A stretch of 64,000 nt of DNA from Brachybacterium epidermidis (GCF_015209585.1 NZ_JADEYR010000006.1:62001-126000); one strand, 5' to 3'; shown: positions 18,301 to 27,168, numbered from the stretch's first letter. A program made the numbers and translations. The notes: a model not told the origin generated them from the letters alone.

Positions 18301-18437
18301 CGATAGGCGGCCAGTGCACTCGATCGGCGGCCAGTGCACTCGATCGGGCCGCTCCGACCGGCGCGCTTGATCGGGCCGCTCAGACCGGCGCCTGATCGGG
18401 CCGCGCCTGACCGGCGCACTTGATCGGGCCGCGCGAC
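18301..18437. repeat. degenerate tandem repeats upstream of the spermidine-synthase-like gene
   Basis: Two 20-bp units (cgat-a/c-ggcggccagtgcact) are followed by four imperfect units of about 26 bp built on gatcgggccgc and gaccggcgc. They fill the 242-bp gap between 18196 and 18448 and run directly into the -10 of the next gene, so copy number could affect its promoter. Confidence 0.8.
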
Positions 18438-18440
18438 AAT
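18435..18440 (+). promoter_or_regulatory. -10 element for the gene at 18448
   Basis: GACAAT lies 7 nt before the GTG at 18448; the alternative ATG at 18439 overlaps this hexamer and is therefore disfavoured. Confidence 0.4.
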
Positions 18441-18447
18441 GGGGCGC

Positions 18448-19281
18448 GTGAACGCTCCTGATGCCCCCTTCCCCGCCCGCCGCTCGGCCCGGCTCAGCCA
18501 TTCCGGCCAGGAGGCCTGGATCGTGGCCGACGAGGTGGACGAGGGCTGGGTGCTGCAGATCGGCGGCATCGACCAGTCCCATGTCGACCTCGCCGATCCC
18601 ACGCGGGTGGTGCATGAGTACCTCAGGCGCATCGCGAACGTCCTGGATGCGTTCCGGCCCGGCAGGGAGCCGGTCCGAGTCCTGCACCTGGGCGCCGGAG
18701 CTCTGACCCTGCCCCGGTACGTACAGGCGACTCGTCCCGGATCGCCGCAGACGGTGGTGGAGATCGAGCGGGAGCTTCCCACGCTGGTCACAGGTGCCCT
18801 GCCACTACCGGCGGGCACGCAGCTGGACGTGGTGATCGGCGATGCGCGGGAGTCTCTCGCCGAGATGACACAGGCGCGGTTCGATGCGATCGTGCTGGAC
18901 GTGTTCTCCGGCGAGGAGTCACCGGCGCACCTGGCCACGCGGGACTTCTACACGGAGGCTCTTCCTCACCTGGAGCGCAACGGACTGCTGGTGGTGAACG
19001 TCGGCGACGACGCGGGCCTGCGCTTCGCCGCCGGTCAGGCGCGCGAACTGGAGCACGCCGCGGCCGAGCACGGCCTGTCCGGAGTGTGGATGCTGGCCGA
19101 CTCGGGACTGGTCACTCACCTGCGGGAGGGGAATCTCGTGCTGGCGGCGGGTGGGGCCATGTCGTCGTCGAAGGCGGAGGACTGGCGCTCCGCATGGAAT
19201 GCCGCGGGCCCGCACCCCGCAGCGGTGTTGGATCCGATGGAGACCGCCGACTTCGTGGAGCGGGTCTTGGGCGAAGCGTGA
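18448..19281 (+). CDS. spermidine synthase-like (SpeE-fold) methyltransferase-type protein
   Basis: A 277-residue protein with the aminopropyl-/methyltransferase Rossmann fold. The nucleotide-binding strand is VRVLHLGAGALTLPRYV, the ribose-binding acid is in TVVEIERELP, and the region equivalent to the catalytic loop is FDAIVLDVFSGEESPAHL followed by FYTEALPHLERNGLLVVNVG. Actinobacterial proteins of this kind are annotated as spermidine synthase-like but most lack proof of polyamine activity. An upstream in-frame ATG (18439) would add three residues. Confidence 0.85.
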   Translation: MNAPDAPFPARRSARLSHSGQEAWIVADEVDEGWVLQIGGIDQSHVDLADPTRVVHEYLRRIANVLDAFRPGREPVRVLHLGAGALTLPRYVQATRPGSPQTVVEIERELPTLVTGALPLPAGTQLDVVIGDARESLAEMTQARFDAIVLDVFSGEESPAHLATRDFYTEALPHLERNGLLVVNVGDDAGLRFAAGQARELEHAAAEHGLSGVWMLADSGLVTHLREGNLVLAAGGAMSSSKAEDWRSAWNAAGPHPAAVLDPMETADFVERVLGEA

Positions 19282-19412
19282 GGGCTCTCGCCTGTCGTCG
19301 GCTCGGTTCCCCGTCGGCCGGTCGCGCTGTCCACAATTCGCGGGAGGGGTGGCTGCGCGGTGGGGCCGTCGTTACTGTGCCGGGTGACCGCAGTTCTCCC
19401 GGAAGGCTCCTC

Positions 19413-20065
19413 ATGCATCGTCGGATCCTGGCCTCAGCAGCCGCAGCAGCCCTCACGTTCGGCCTCGCGGCGTGCGGTGATGACGGTGAGAACGGCACCG
19501 TGACCACACCGCCGCCTAGCGTCTCCGTGGGCGGCAGCGACGGCGGCGGGGACGCCCCCAGCGACGGCGGCGGTTCGACCGATGGCGATGGCAACGAGGC
19601 GAGCGACGGGGCGGCGACGCGACCGCAGCCGCCCCTGACATCCCCGCACCCGACCCCGCCGACTACCCCGGCATGGACCAGAACACCCCGGAGGGTGCGG
19701 AGCAGGCGTTCCGGTATTACATCGCGGTCGTGTACTGGGCCCACACCAGCGGAGACCCAGCCCCCCTCACGCACCTACATTCACCCACCTGCGAACAGTG
19801 CCAAGAGTTGGACGAACAGATCTCAACCATGGAAGGCAAAGATGAACTTTGGCCCTCGCAAAGCATTCATGACACTTTGATCGAGAGTCAGGAATCGGAG
19901 AATTATGCCATTGAGGTTGGGTACGGGTTCATCGTTGCAGAAACTGCTGCGTCCGGCTCGCAAGACCCAAAGGAGACCAAAATGACCGCAATCGGAGGAT
20001 TAAACTGGGACAAGGATCATTGGGTCGTGGAGGGAATGCAACTTGATGTTTCAGCATATAACTAA
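19413..20065 (+). pseudogene. DUF6318-like lipoprotein, apparently frameshifted
   Basis: The first frame gives a signal peptide with lipobox GLAACGDD and a low-complexity PS/GDG-rich linker. The conserved domain lies in another frame from about 19620: PADYPGMDQNTPEGAEQAFRYY (seen in parts), CEQCQELDEQIS, and HWVVEGMQLDV. Moving from one to the other needs one added base within about 19,500-19,640. Secreted lipid-anchored protein of unknown role. AT content rises in the last 250 bp and carries into the next gene, suggesting a different origin. Alternatively the second frame (ATG 19673) could be a separate 130-residue gene. Confidence 0.6.
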
Positions 20066-21188
20066 GAGGCCTCGCCCCACTTCCTTCAGGTTTCATCTAG
20101 CACTTGCAATCATTATCGCATTGATGGCGTTCACGTTAGCCTTCACGCCCGCCCGCGGGGACGACCCACCTCGCGAGCCGAAAGAATCACATAAGCCCGA
20201 CCCAAACGCGCACGCAAGCGACAAAGAGTTTGTAATGGACTGGTCCACTCTGGATCAGCAGTCCCACGGAGGACGACGTCGCGACAAAAGTAGCCCAAGC
20301 GGCTCACAACAAACAGGGCAACATGCAGTTGGAACCCCCGCCCAGGCCCTCAAGGAGTTCACCTTCAGTCGTCCAGCGGCCGCCCATGGCGAATACACCT
20401 GCGGTGATTACGTCAACGGCAATCAGAACTGTGTCGCTGCCCGGGGCACCTGCGCAGCTGCCCCGGACTACACGATTATTGGCGGCGAGGTCATCGCACG
20501 CGCCAGGCCCGACCAGAGTGCTAGCGCCGACCAGGTGACTGTCGAATCCATCACCCGCAATCTCCGCACCGGGACCGATACCAGGAACGGCTACTCCTGC
20601 GTCACCCCGAGCACCCCAACCCCTGCCAACGCTCTCTCACCTGCGGGCGAGCCGGTAGTGATCACAGTGACCCAGCGCGACTTCGCCGAACTCCCCGTGC
20701 AGCCCCTGGCCGCCAACGCCGGGCCGGAGGAGGGGTGGCTGCCAGTGAACATGGTCAATGTCCTGCACACGAACCCCGAAGCACAGACCCTCGACACCGA
20801 ACTGCTCGGCGTGCCCGTCCAGGTGCGCGCCGTACCGATCGAGTACCACTGGGACCTCGGAGACGGGAACACCATCACCACCACCAAGCCGGGCGAGCCC
20901 TTCCCCTCGGAGCAGGTCACCGCTACTTACTCCCACGAGGGCTGGTACGACATCACCCTCACCACCACGTTCGCAGGCCAGTTCTCCGTCGACGGCGGCG
21001 AATGGCAGGACATCGACGGCACCATCGAGATCGCCTCCGATCCCGTCGAGATCTTCTCAAAATCCCTCGAGTCACGGCTCGTCAACAGCGACGTCCCCGT
21101 CGATGAGGACACAGATCCCTGGATCCCCGCGCGCAGCCCCGAGACAGAGGGCCCACGCGACCCCGAAGCCACCCACCGTGAGATCTGA
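20046..21188 (+). CDS. exported PKD-domain protein
   Basis: A 380-residue protein starting 20 bp inside the preceding gene. The signal peptide includes FHLALAIIIALMAFTLAFTPARG. The middle has cysteine-containing stretches (YTCGDYVNGNQNC, GTCAAAPDY). A PKD-type beta-sandwich follows: IEYHWDLGDGNTITTTKPG and VTATYSHEGWYDITLTT, where the WDLGDG and Y.H.G.Y pattern is diagnostic. The C-terminus is acidic and polar. PKD domains usually mediate surface interactions. The pair with a DUF6318-like lipoprotein looks like a conserved surface module; its function is unknown. Confidence 0.85.
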   Translation: MFQHITKRPRPTSFRFHLALAIIIALMAFTLAFTPARGDDPPREPKESHKPDPNAHASDKEFVMDWSTLDQQSHGGRRRDKSSPSGSQQTGQHAVGTPAQALKEFTFSRPAAAHGEYTCGDYVNGNQNCVAARGTCAAAPDYTIIGGEVIARARPDQSASADQVTVESITRNLRTGTDTRNGYSCVTPSTPTPANALSPAGEPVVITVTQRDFAELPVQPLAANAGPEEGWLPVNMVNVLHTNPEAQTLDTELLGVPVQVRAVPIEYHWDLGDGNTITTTKPGEPFPSEQVTATYSHEGWYDITLTTTFAGQFSVDGGEWQDIDGTIEIASDPVEIFSKSLESRLVNSDVPVDEDTDPWIPARSPETEGPRDPEATHREI

Positions 21189-21215
21189 TCGACCTTCCAG
21201 CAGCAGTCGAAGTGC

Positions 21216-21253
21216 AGTGGACCCGTTACCGGACATCCGGAAACGGGTCCACT
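21216..21253 (+). terminator. hairpin terminator after the PKD gene
   Basis: AGTGGACCCGTT and AACGGGTCCACT pair over 12 bp, and the interior CCGG-ACAT-CCGG pairs again after an A-A mismatch. It lies 28 bp after the stop; no U-run, as usual in high-GC actinobacteria. Confidence 0.65.
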
Positions 21254-21440
21254 CGCATAGAAGGCCGCACACCGGGGAGCGGGGTGAGGGATCGGCCTAA
21301 GAAACGACGGGACGCCGTTGTCGTCGGTGCCACGGACGAACTGTCCCCGCACACTTCTGGAGGTTCCTCCACAATGGCAGATCATCCACAATCCCAACCA
21401 CAATGTGGATGGAGCATTGAAGTTCCTCCCCATCCGCATG

Positions 21441-21449
21441 TTATCCACA
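21441..21449 (+). promoter_or_regulatory. DnaA-box sequence upstream of the DUF222/HNH gene
   Basis: TTATCCACA is a perfect match to the DnaA box. Near matches (ATCATCCACAA at about 21,381 and TGTGGAT at about 21,404) lie within 60 bp. Binding is inferred from sequence only. Confidence 0.5.
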
Positions 21450-21530
21450 GGGCGGATTTTCATGGCATGACCAGCAGTTTTCGAATCCCCACCGTCAGAT
21501 GCGCTTCGTTTGTCAGTGCGGATGCCTTGA

Positions 21531-23350
21531 ATGGATGCCATGGATACCTCGCGCACGCCCCAGGGCGAATCGAATCCCGGCCCCGAGCCGGTGATTCGTG
21601 ATGCGCTCACAAGGGCCGTGGAGCACGCGGTCGCCATTCCGGCGGGTGGAGCGGCTCGCGACGTTCTCGCACAGATCCTCTCCCATGCGCTCGTCGCATT
21701 CACGAGCACCCACGCAGTGGTGGATCCGGTCGTGCGCACCACAGCGGATTCTGCCGAGGAGGCGCTGGCGGTGGTGGCGGGCATCGAGCAGATCCGCTCC
21801 AGCCTCGCGGCCATGGATGCCATCTGGCAGGTCACTGCTGAGCAGCGGATCCGCGCCGCAGATGCCGCCCGCAACGTGCCGGAGAAGAACCAGGGCCACG
21901 GCACCTCGAGCGAACTGGCGATGGCTCGCCGCGTCTCTCCGCACGCCTCGTCGCTGTCGCTGAGCTCTGCCCGCCGTCTCGTCACGCACATGCCGGCTAC
22001 CCTCGACCATCTCGCGACGGGCCGCATCACCGAGCAGACCGCCCAGTCCATCTCACGCACTCTGGACGGTGCCGCACCAGCCACCTGCGCCGAGGTGGAC
22101 GGCTGGATTGCCGAGAACCACCACCGTCTGGACGGCTTGGGGACACGGAGGGCATCCCAGCTCGTGCGCGAGCTCGCTCAGAAGGTGGATCCCTCCGAAT
22201 CCCGCGCCCGCGCGGAGCGCGCAGCCCGCGCACGGAACGTCACGATGCACCCCCTGGCCGACGGCATGGCACGCATCAGTGCGACTCTGCGAGCGCTTGA
22301 TGCCGCCGCCGTGATGAAGGTTCTGACCACGTCAGCTGAATCTCAGCGGAACGCCGGCAGTTGCGTCCCCCACCAGGCACTTCAGGCAGACCACCTGGTC
22401 TCCAGCATCCTCGGCGCCCCGCTCACGCGCCAGGAGGCATCCGACGGCACCGAACAACTCACGTCAGCCGGGGTATCACCCCGCAATCAGTCCTCCGGCG
22501 CCCAGACAAGCACCTCTCGGATCCGGCTCGACGTGGGCATCGTGATCACGGACCGTGCCCTGCTGTGCGGTGAGGACGAAGCCGAGGTCGCGCGTATCGA
22601 GGGCTATGGCCCGGTACCCGCCCACATCCTCCTCGACACGATCAATGGGTCGCCCCCGGGCACCATCCACCCGGGGCGGAGCAGCGCCGACGACGGCTCC
22701 GACAACGACGGCCCCGACAACGACGACCCCGCCCCCGACGGCGGTCCCGGCGCCCGGTCCGACCCCGGCTATGACGACGGCACTCCTGCCACCACCGCTC
22801 CGCCAGGAGAGGAGAGCTGGGGAGATCTGGACGACCTGGAGAACTCCTCCCCGTCCCGGAGCACCCGGACATCGACGTGAGTGCCGTGTTCCGCCGCCTT
22901 TACACCCATCCCTCCACCGGGGAGCTAGTCGCCATGGAATCCACCGCCCGGGCATTCCCCGTCGGTCTGAAGCGGATGATCCGCTGGCGCGACGAGACCT
23001 GTCGCACCCCGTGGTGCAACGCCCGCATCCGCCACCTCGACCACATCATTCCGGCGGCCGCGGGCGGGCCCACCAGCTACGACAACGGCCAGGGGCTGTG
23101 CGCCCGATGCAACTACCTCAAGGAGCACGGCACCTGGGATCTCACCTCCAGTCCGCCGGGCTCGCCACCGCACATCAGCTGGCGCAGCCCCCACAGGGCA
23201 CGGGGCAGCTCCCCCACCCCGCACTCGGAATCCCCACGTCCACCCGAGCCGTCCGACGGCCCAGTGCTGAGGGTGGCAGATGCGCCAGGCCACCAGCCGG
23301 GTCCGGTGCCAGGCGAGCGCGACATCGTCGATAGTGCCGGCGGCGGCTGA
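21531..23350 (+). pseudogene. DUF222 / HNH endonuclease, reading frame broken near the C-terminal HNH domain
   Basis: The first frame (21531-22880) carries the DUF222 domain (AEEALAVVAGIEQIRSSLAA, then SSARRLVTHMPATLDHLATG) and an acidic linker full of DNDGPDNDD. The second (GTG 22877-23350) carries the HNH domain: [16 protein letters not shown], then [13 protein letters not shown] and CNYLKEH with both CxxC-type pairs. One extra C near 22,848 would join them through [19 protein letters not shown]. The second frame's GTG overlaps the first stop as GTGA, so two coupled polypeptides are also possible. The family is abundant in Micrococcales and thought to be mobile-element-like nucleases. Confidence 0.8.
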
Positions 23351-23434
23351 TCCGTGCGTCCGCTTCGTTCGTCACACCCCGCCCGTAGCGTCGCCAACGC
23401 AAGGTCAGCAGTGCACCGACCCCCAGGAGGAGCG

Positions 23435-23875
23435 ATGTCCCCCACGACCCACCTGCATGACCCGACGACCGAACTGCATGACCCAACGGCCGATCTGCAT
23501 GACCGGACGGCCGATCTGCATGACCGCTCAACGCTCACGGCGCAGCGCGACGCCATCCGCCGGCTGCTGATCAACGCTCGCCCCGCACTCGCCCACCGGG
23601 TCCACGAAGGCCCCAGCGGCGCCCTGACGATCGGGCTTCCCGGCGGCGGCACCATCGAGATCGGCCGCATGCGACGGCGCGGCGATCCGCGCTGGGTCGT
23701 GGTCGCGCCCTGCGGCTCCCACCTGCCCGGCCGTGTGAGGATCACCGACTCCAGCACGGCGACGGGCATCGTCAGGGCCGTCCTGCGCGCACTCGACGAG
23801 CTCGCTGCGGACGGACGAATCCTCGGTCGGCCCCACGGCCACCCGTCACTGGCACCTGCTACGGTCACCGCATGA
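23435..23875 (+). CDS. hypothetical protein with an N-terminal heptad repeat
   Basis: A 146-residue protein with a good site (AGGAGG) before ATG 23435. The N-terminus has four copies of a 7-residue repeat LHD(P/R)T(T/A)(E/D), encoded by 21-bp repeats built on ctgcatgacc. A region with LRRLLINARPALAHRVHE-like helices and a beta-rich part (GALTIGLPGGGTIEIGR, PRWVVVAPCGSHLPGR) follows. Its stop overlaps the next ATG (ATGA), coupling it to the SRPBCC gene. Function unknown. Confidence 0.75.
   Translation: MSPTTHLHDPTTELHDPTADLHDRTADLHDRSTLTAQRDAIRRLLINARPALAHRVHEGPSGALTIGLPGGGTIEIGRMRRRGDPRWVVVAPCGSHLPGRVRITDSSTATGIVRAVLRALDELAADGRILGRPHGHPSLAPATVTA
23860..23865 (+). promoter_or_regulatory. possible internal -10 before the SRPBCC gene
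   Basis: TACGGT lies 6 nt before ATG 23872, inside the end of the preceding gene, and could give a separate leaderless transcript. Confidence 0.35.
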
Positions 23876-24270
23876 GCGAGACCCGACATGTCACCGCGAT
23901 CATCGACCGTCCCGCCAACGAGGTCTATGACTTCGCACGCGACCCGAAGAACCTGCCGCGCTGGGCCTCCGGTCTGGGCGGTACGGATGTGCAGCACGAG
24001 GTCGAGCAGTGGTCCATGAACACCCCCATGGGCCGGGTCCTCATCAGCTTCGTCCCGGAGAACCCCTACGGCGTCCTCGATCATTCAGTGACCCTGCCCT
24101 CCGGCGAGTCCACGCTCAATCCTATGCGCGTGATCCCCCTCGACGAGCAGCGCAGCGAGGTCGTCTTCACGCTGCACCGCGGAACCATGGCCGACGAGGA
24201 GTTCGCAACGGATGCAGAGGCTGTGGCGGAGGATCTCGCGGAGCTCAAGCAGATCCTCGAGCAGGCCTGA
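23872..24270 (+). CDS. SRPBCC (START/Bet v1-like) family protein
   Basis: A 132-residue single-domain protein. It opens TRHVTAIIDRPANEVYDFARDPKNLPRWASG (in parts, residues 4-33), the typical first strand, helix and W of polyketide-cyclase/SRPBCC domains, with a hydrophobic ligand pocket implied by the remaining strands (NPMRVIPLDEQRSEVVFTL). It probably binds a small hydrophobic molecule. Coupled to the heptad-repeat protein by ATGA overlap. Confidence 0.88.
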   Translation: MSETRHVTAIIDRPANEVYDFARDPKNLPRWASGLGGTDVQHEVEQWSMNTPMGRVLISFVPENPYGVLDHSVTLPSGESTLNPMRVIPLDEQRSEVVFTLHRGTMADEEFATDAEAVAEDLAELKQILEQA

Positions 24271-24271
24271 C

Positions 24272-24390
24272 CTCTCGCCGCTCTCTCCCCGGTTGGCCTC
24301 TCGGCCCCCTCTCGCCGATTGGCCTCTCGCCTTCCTCTCGCCTTCCTCTCGCCTCCCTCTCGCGGGGGCTCTCACGGTTCTCTCGCCTCG
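24272..24390. repeat. low-complexity ctctcgcc repeat between convergent genes
   Basis: About ten imperfect copies of ctctcgc(c/t)(t/c) fill the gap between the SRPBCC stop and the VOC gene stop. It is a polypyrimidine tract on the plus strand. Possible transcription-end region; no hairpin is obvious. Confidence 0.7.
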
Positions 24391-24810
24391 CTATCGATCC
24401 CGCGAGGACAGCACGCAGAACTCGTTGCCCTCCGGGTCGGCGAGCACCGTCCAGGTGACCTGCTCGTCGTCCTGTCCCACGTCGACCCGGGTCGCCCCCA
24501 GGCCCAGCAGTCGCTGGATCTGCGCCTCCCGGTCGTCGTCCACATGCGCGGCCAGATCGATGTGCAGGCGGTTCTTGACCTGCTTGCCTTCGGGAACGGG
24601 CACGAACACCAGGCCCGGGGACTGCCGATGCCACCTCTCGGCCGGGATCGGCGCCTCGACGTCGTACCCATCGGGCAGGCCGCCAGGAATCACGCACACT
24701 TCCTCGTCGTCCTCATAGACGATCTCGCCGTCGAGCACCTGCGCCCACCAGCGGGCCTGGGCGTGGATGTCGAGGCAGTCGATCACCAGGGTGTACCAGC
24801 GCAGCTTCAT
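24391..24810 (-). CDS. VOC-superfamily (glyoxalase/bleomycin-resistance-like) protein
   Basis: A 139-residue protein, one domain of two beta-alpha-beta-beta-beta modules. Signatures are LVIDCLDIHAQARWWAQVL near residue 8, KNRLHIDLAAHVDD near 79 (metal-site His) and TVLADPEGNEFCVL at the end. ATG at 24810 follows GGAGGGA; the longer frame to 24825 lacks a site. It may bind or modify a small electrophile. A second VOC protein of the same subtype is at 49515. Confidence 0.88.
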   Translation of the reverse strand: MKLRWYTLVIDCLDIHAQARWWAQVLDGEIVYEDDEEVCVIPGGLPDGYDVEAPIPAERWHRQSPGLVFVPVPEGKQVKNRLHIDLAAHVDDDREAQIQRLLGLGATRVDVGQDDEQVTWTVLADPEGNEFCVLSSRDR

Positions 24811-24922
24811 GGCGAGTCCCTCCATCGGGGCGGCCCGGGGGTGGGCGGCGGTGCGATGTCCACGCTACGCATCGACGCCCGGTGACGCGAGGGTCACCGG
24901 GCGTCGAGCAGTCCTGCCGGGG

Positions 24923-25786
24923 TCACTCCCAGCCCGCGGTCTCTGGATCCACACCGTGTGCTCGGGCCGCAGCCTCGATCACCTCGCGCAGCCACGCAGC
25001 GAGCCCCTCGGACCTGCGGTCGTAGTGCGCCGTGAAGCGCTCGTCCTCGGTGTACATGCGGCCCAGCACCACATGCATCGACGCAGTGCAGTCGTAGTGC
25101 TGCGAGATCGAGGCACGGTGTCGCTCGGCGAGCGCGTTCGCCTCCTCGCTCCCGGGCTCCACGCCACGGTTCATCGCCTCGGCGAGGTCGGTCTCCAGCG
25201 CGGCGGTCTCCTCAGCCACGCGCGTCCAGTCCGCGGCGGTGAAGCCTCGCGTGCGCTGCACGGACTGCTGCCACTGCTCGGTATCGCCCCACCGCTCGCG
25301 TGCCTCGTCCTGCCAGGCCGGATCCCAGTCGGTGCCGAAGATCCGGCTCTGCTCCTGCGGGCTCAGGGTGATGCTCCGGTCCTCGGCTGGGGTGCGCGGG
25401 TCACCGCTGATCGGGCCGGCACTGCTCGGGGTGTCGTTCATGGGGGTGGTCCTCTCGATCATCTCGTCGACGGCACGGGCCGCCTTCTGGAGCCGGCCGA
25501 TGCGCTCCGCCAGGAGCGACCGCTGGCGATGCAGGTGCTCGCGGGGATCCACCTCGGGATCATCAAGGATCCTGGCGATCTCGGCGAGCGGCAGACCGAT
25601 CTCGCGGTACACCAGCACCCGGTGGATGCGGGCGATGTCCTCCGCGTCGTACAGCCGGTAGTCCGACCAGCTGCGCGCGCTCGGTCGCACCAAGGCGATC
25701 GAGTCCCAGTGGTGGAGGGTGCGCACGCTGACGCCCACCAGCTGGGCCACACGGCCCACGGTGAGCGGCTGCTGCTTCTCGGTCAT
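24923..25786 (-). CDS. MerR-family regulator with TipAS drug-sensing domain
   Basis: A 287-residue TipA-type activator. The winged helix is at residues 8-75 (LTVGRVAQLVGVSVRTLHHWD, SDYRLYDAEDIARIHRVL). A coiled coil (about 80-112) has RQRSLLAERIGRLQKAARAVDEMIE in parts. The C-terminal TipAS domain starts near 140 with LSPQEQSRIFG and ends VVLGRMYTEDERFTAHYD. Related proteins bind thiopeptide-like antibiotics through this domain and activate their own gene. Its promoter has the MerR layout (see 25793-25823), so autoregulation is likely. The adjacent target, if any, is not clear. Confidence 0.92.
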   Translation of the reverse strand: MTEKQQPLTVGRVAQLVGVSVRTLHHWDSIALVRPSARSWSDYRLYDAEDIARIHRVLVYREIGLPLAEIARILDDPEVDPREHLHRQRSLLAERIGRLQKAARAVDEMIERTTPMNDTPSSAGPISGDPRTPAEDRSITLSPQEQSRIFGTDWDPAWQDEARERWGDTEQWQQSVQRTRGFTAADWTRVAEETAALETDLAEAMNRGVEPGSEEANALAERHRASISQHYDCTASMHVVLGRMYTEDERFTAHYDRRSEGLAAWLREVIEAAARAHGVDPETAGWE

Positions 25787-25792
25787 GGCCCC

Positions 25793-25823
25793 ACCTTCCT
25801 GCCTGACGTCGCGTCAGGGTCAA
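25793..25823 (-). promoter_or_regulatory. MerR-type promoter with operator dyad in a 19-bp spacer
   Basis: TTGACC (-35) and GAAGGT (-10) are 19 bp apart, the overlong spacing used by MerR-family activators. The spacer contains the palindrome CCTGACG-CGA-CGTCAGG (25802-25818), the expected binding dyad. It drives the TipA-like gene at 25786. Confidence 0.65.
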
Positions 25824-25881
25824 GCGCCGTGCCCGCCTCACCGGCACCGTGCCACCACGCCCCATCGGATGGATTCCCATC

Positions 25882-26320
25882 ATGAAGCGCCAGCTCACCG
25901 TGCGCATCCTCGGCGCCGGCGTGGCCGGCCTGACCATCGCCATCGCCCTGGCCGGCGACGGACACGACGTCGAACTCATCGGCGAAGGCGGCGCGGCTCG
26001 CAGCCATGGGGTGACGCTCCTGCGGGGCACGACCCCGGAGGCACCGCTGGAGGTCTCCGAGAGCTGGGGCGGTCGCTGGCTGTTCGGCATCACGCCGCTG
26101 GCCGGGCACACCGGCGACCACTGGCGGCGGCGATCCGCGCATCGCCCGACGTCGGGGCGGCGCTGCGCACCTGCGTGCTGGGTTGCGCACTGCCGGCCAG
26201 GCATGGCGGCTGGGTCCAGCGTCGATGCTCCACCTCGCGATGGTCGACCCTCGACTCGCGTTGCGCGACCGCGCGGCGGCGGGGCTGGGCGCGCTGGTGC
26301 CCGGAGAGCAGGCCGCCTGA
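25882..26320 (+). pseudogene. broken FAD/NAD(P)-binding protein, two frameshifts
   Basis: The first frame gives VRILGAGVAGLTIAIALAGDG, a clear GxGxxG dinucleotide-binding start, followed by ELIGEGGAARSHGVTLL. Coding sense continues in a second frame from about 26,128 (IRASPDVGAALRTCVLG) and in a third from about 26,219 (LHLAMVDPRLALRDRAAAG), ending at TGA 26318. Both breaks look like one-base losses. Even repaired, about 146 residues, it is far shorter than FAD oxidoreductases. A decaying gene or assembly errors are both possible. Confidence 0.45.
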
Positions 26321-26348
26321 GCTGGACCCCGCGGAGGTGGCCCGGCTC

Positions 26349-26948
26349 TCAGCGGAGCTTGCGGGCCAGGGTGGTGATCACGTGCCAGTGCTTCTTGTCC
26401 GCGAGGAACCGGCCGTCCTCATCCCGGACCGAGCGGTCGATCACCTGGAAGCCGCGGAACTTCGCGTCGATCTCCTCAAGGGTGAGGGTGGCGATGTCGG
26501 GGCGGTCCGCCCAGGAGTCGTTCACCCCGACGAAGTCCACCGCGATCACGCCCCCGCGAGGCAGCGCATCGACGAGCTTGGGCCAGGTGGTGGCCAGACC
26601 GTCAGCCCCCAGCAGGCCCAGCGTGTACGTCGAGTACACGATCTGTGCGCTGGGGAACTCCTCCACGTCGGTGATGTCGGTGTGGTGGAAGTTCACGGAT
26701 CCGGTCATCCGGTCGTTCTCCACCAGGCGTGATGCGATGGTGTCATCGGCGTCATAGGCGTGCACGGTCCAGCCGCGGCGGGCGAACTGGAGGGAGTCGG
26801 CTCCCGCGCCGGCCCCCAGGTCCAGCACCACGCCGGCTGCGCGGTCGCCACCGGCCGCGGCGATCGCCTTGGACACCAGGCGGCGCGCAGGGCGCCCTGC
26901 CGCATGGGCGTTCAAGGTCGCCCAATCAACCTTCTCGGCCGTTTCCAT
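26349..26948 (-). CDS. class I SAM-dependent methyltransferase
   Basis: A 199-residue methyltransferase. Motif I VVLDLGAGAGADSLQFARRG is near residue 40, the acidic loop HAYDADDT binds the SAM ribose, and HTDITDVEEFP and IVYSTYTLGLLG are motifs II-III. The C-terminus (KHWHVITTLARKLR) is typical of small Methyltransf_25-like enzymes. Substrate unknown. The ATG at 26948 is favoured; an alternative at 26990 adds 14 residues. Confidence 0.87.
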   Translation of the reverse strand: METAEKVDWATLNAHAAGRPARRLVSKAIAAAGGDRAAGVVLDLGAGAGADSLQFARRGWTVHAYDADDTIASRLVENDRMTGSVNFHHTDITDVEEFPSAQIVYSTYTLGLLGADGLATTWPKLVDALPRGGVIAVDFVGVNDSWADRPDIATLTLEEIDAKFRGFQVIDRSVRDEDGRFLADKKHWHVITTLARKLR

Positions 26949-27155
26949 GTCTCTCACGCTGACGGATGGCCGTGCATGTTTCAACTTCACGTGACCCAGG
27001 CCGCGTCATGTTTCGTCACCGGCGAACACGACCCCGTGGGATGTGCGGCTCACGCGGCACCAGGCGCCCACACCGGCGCCGACGCCCACACCGGCGCCGG
27101 CGCCGACACCCGGCGCCGACGACGGACGGCGGGTGTCGCAGGGATCACCGCTCCT

Positions 27156-27161
27156 TAGGAT
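27156..27161 (+). promoter_or_regulatory. -10 element of the MshA-like gene
   Basis: TAGGAT ends 7 nt before ATG 27169, so that ATG rather than the one at 27160 (which overlaps the hexamer) is the likely start. A short GC repeat built on caccggcgccgac lies just upstream (about 27,070-27,125). Confidence 0.5.
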
Positions 27162-27168
27162 GATCCCC

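Larger units (their letters stand above)
21189..21530. other. gap between the PKD protein and DUF222 gene
   Basis: Of the 342 bp, 21216-21253 is a terminator hairpin. The rest is AT-richer than the surroundings and holds several ATCCACA-like sequences on both strands (about 21,384, 21,408 and 21,441), one a perfect DnaA box. No gene is seen. Confidence 0.6.

Noticed and set aside
18301-18437. CRISPR array
   Set aside because: Units are tandem with no spacers and are imperfect.
23455-23530. CRISPR-like short repeats (ctgcatgacc every 21 bp)
   Set aside because: Units are contiguous, in frame with a coding gene and lack unique spacers; it is a protein heptad repeat.
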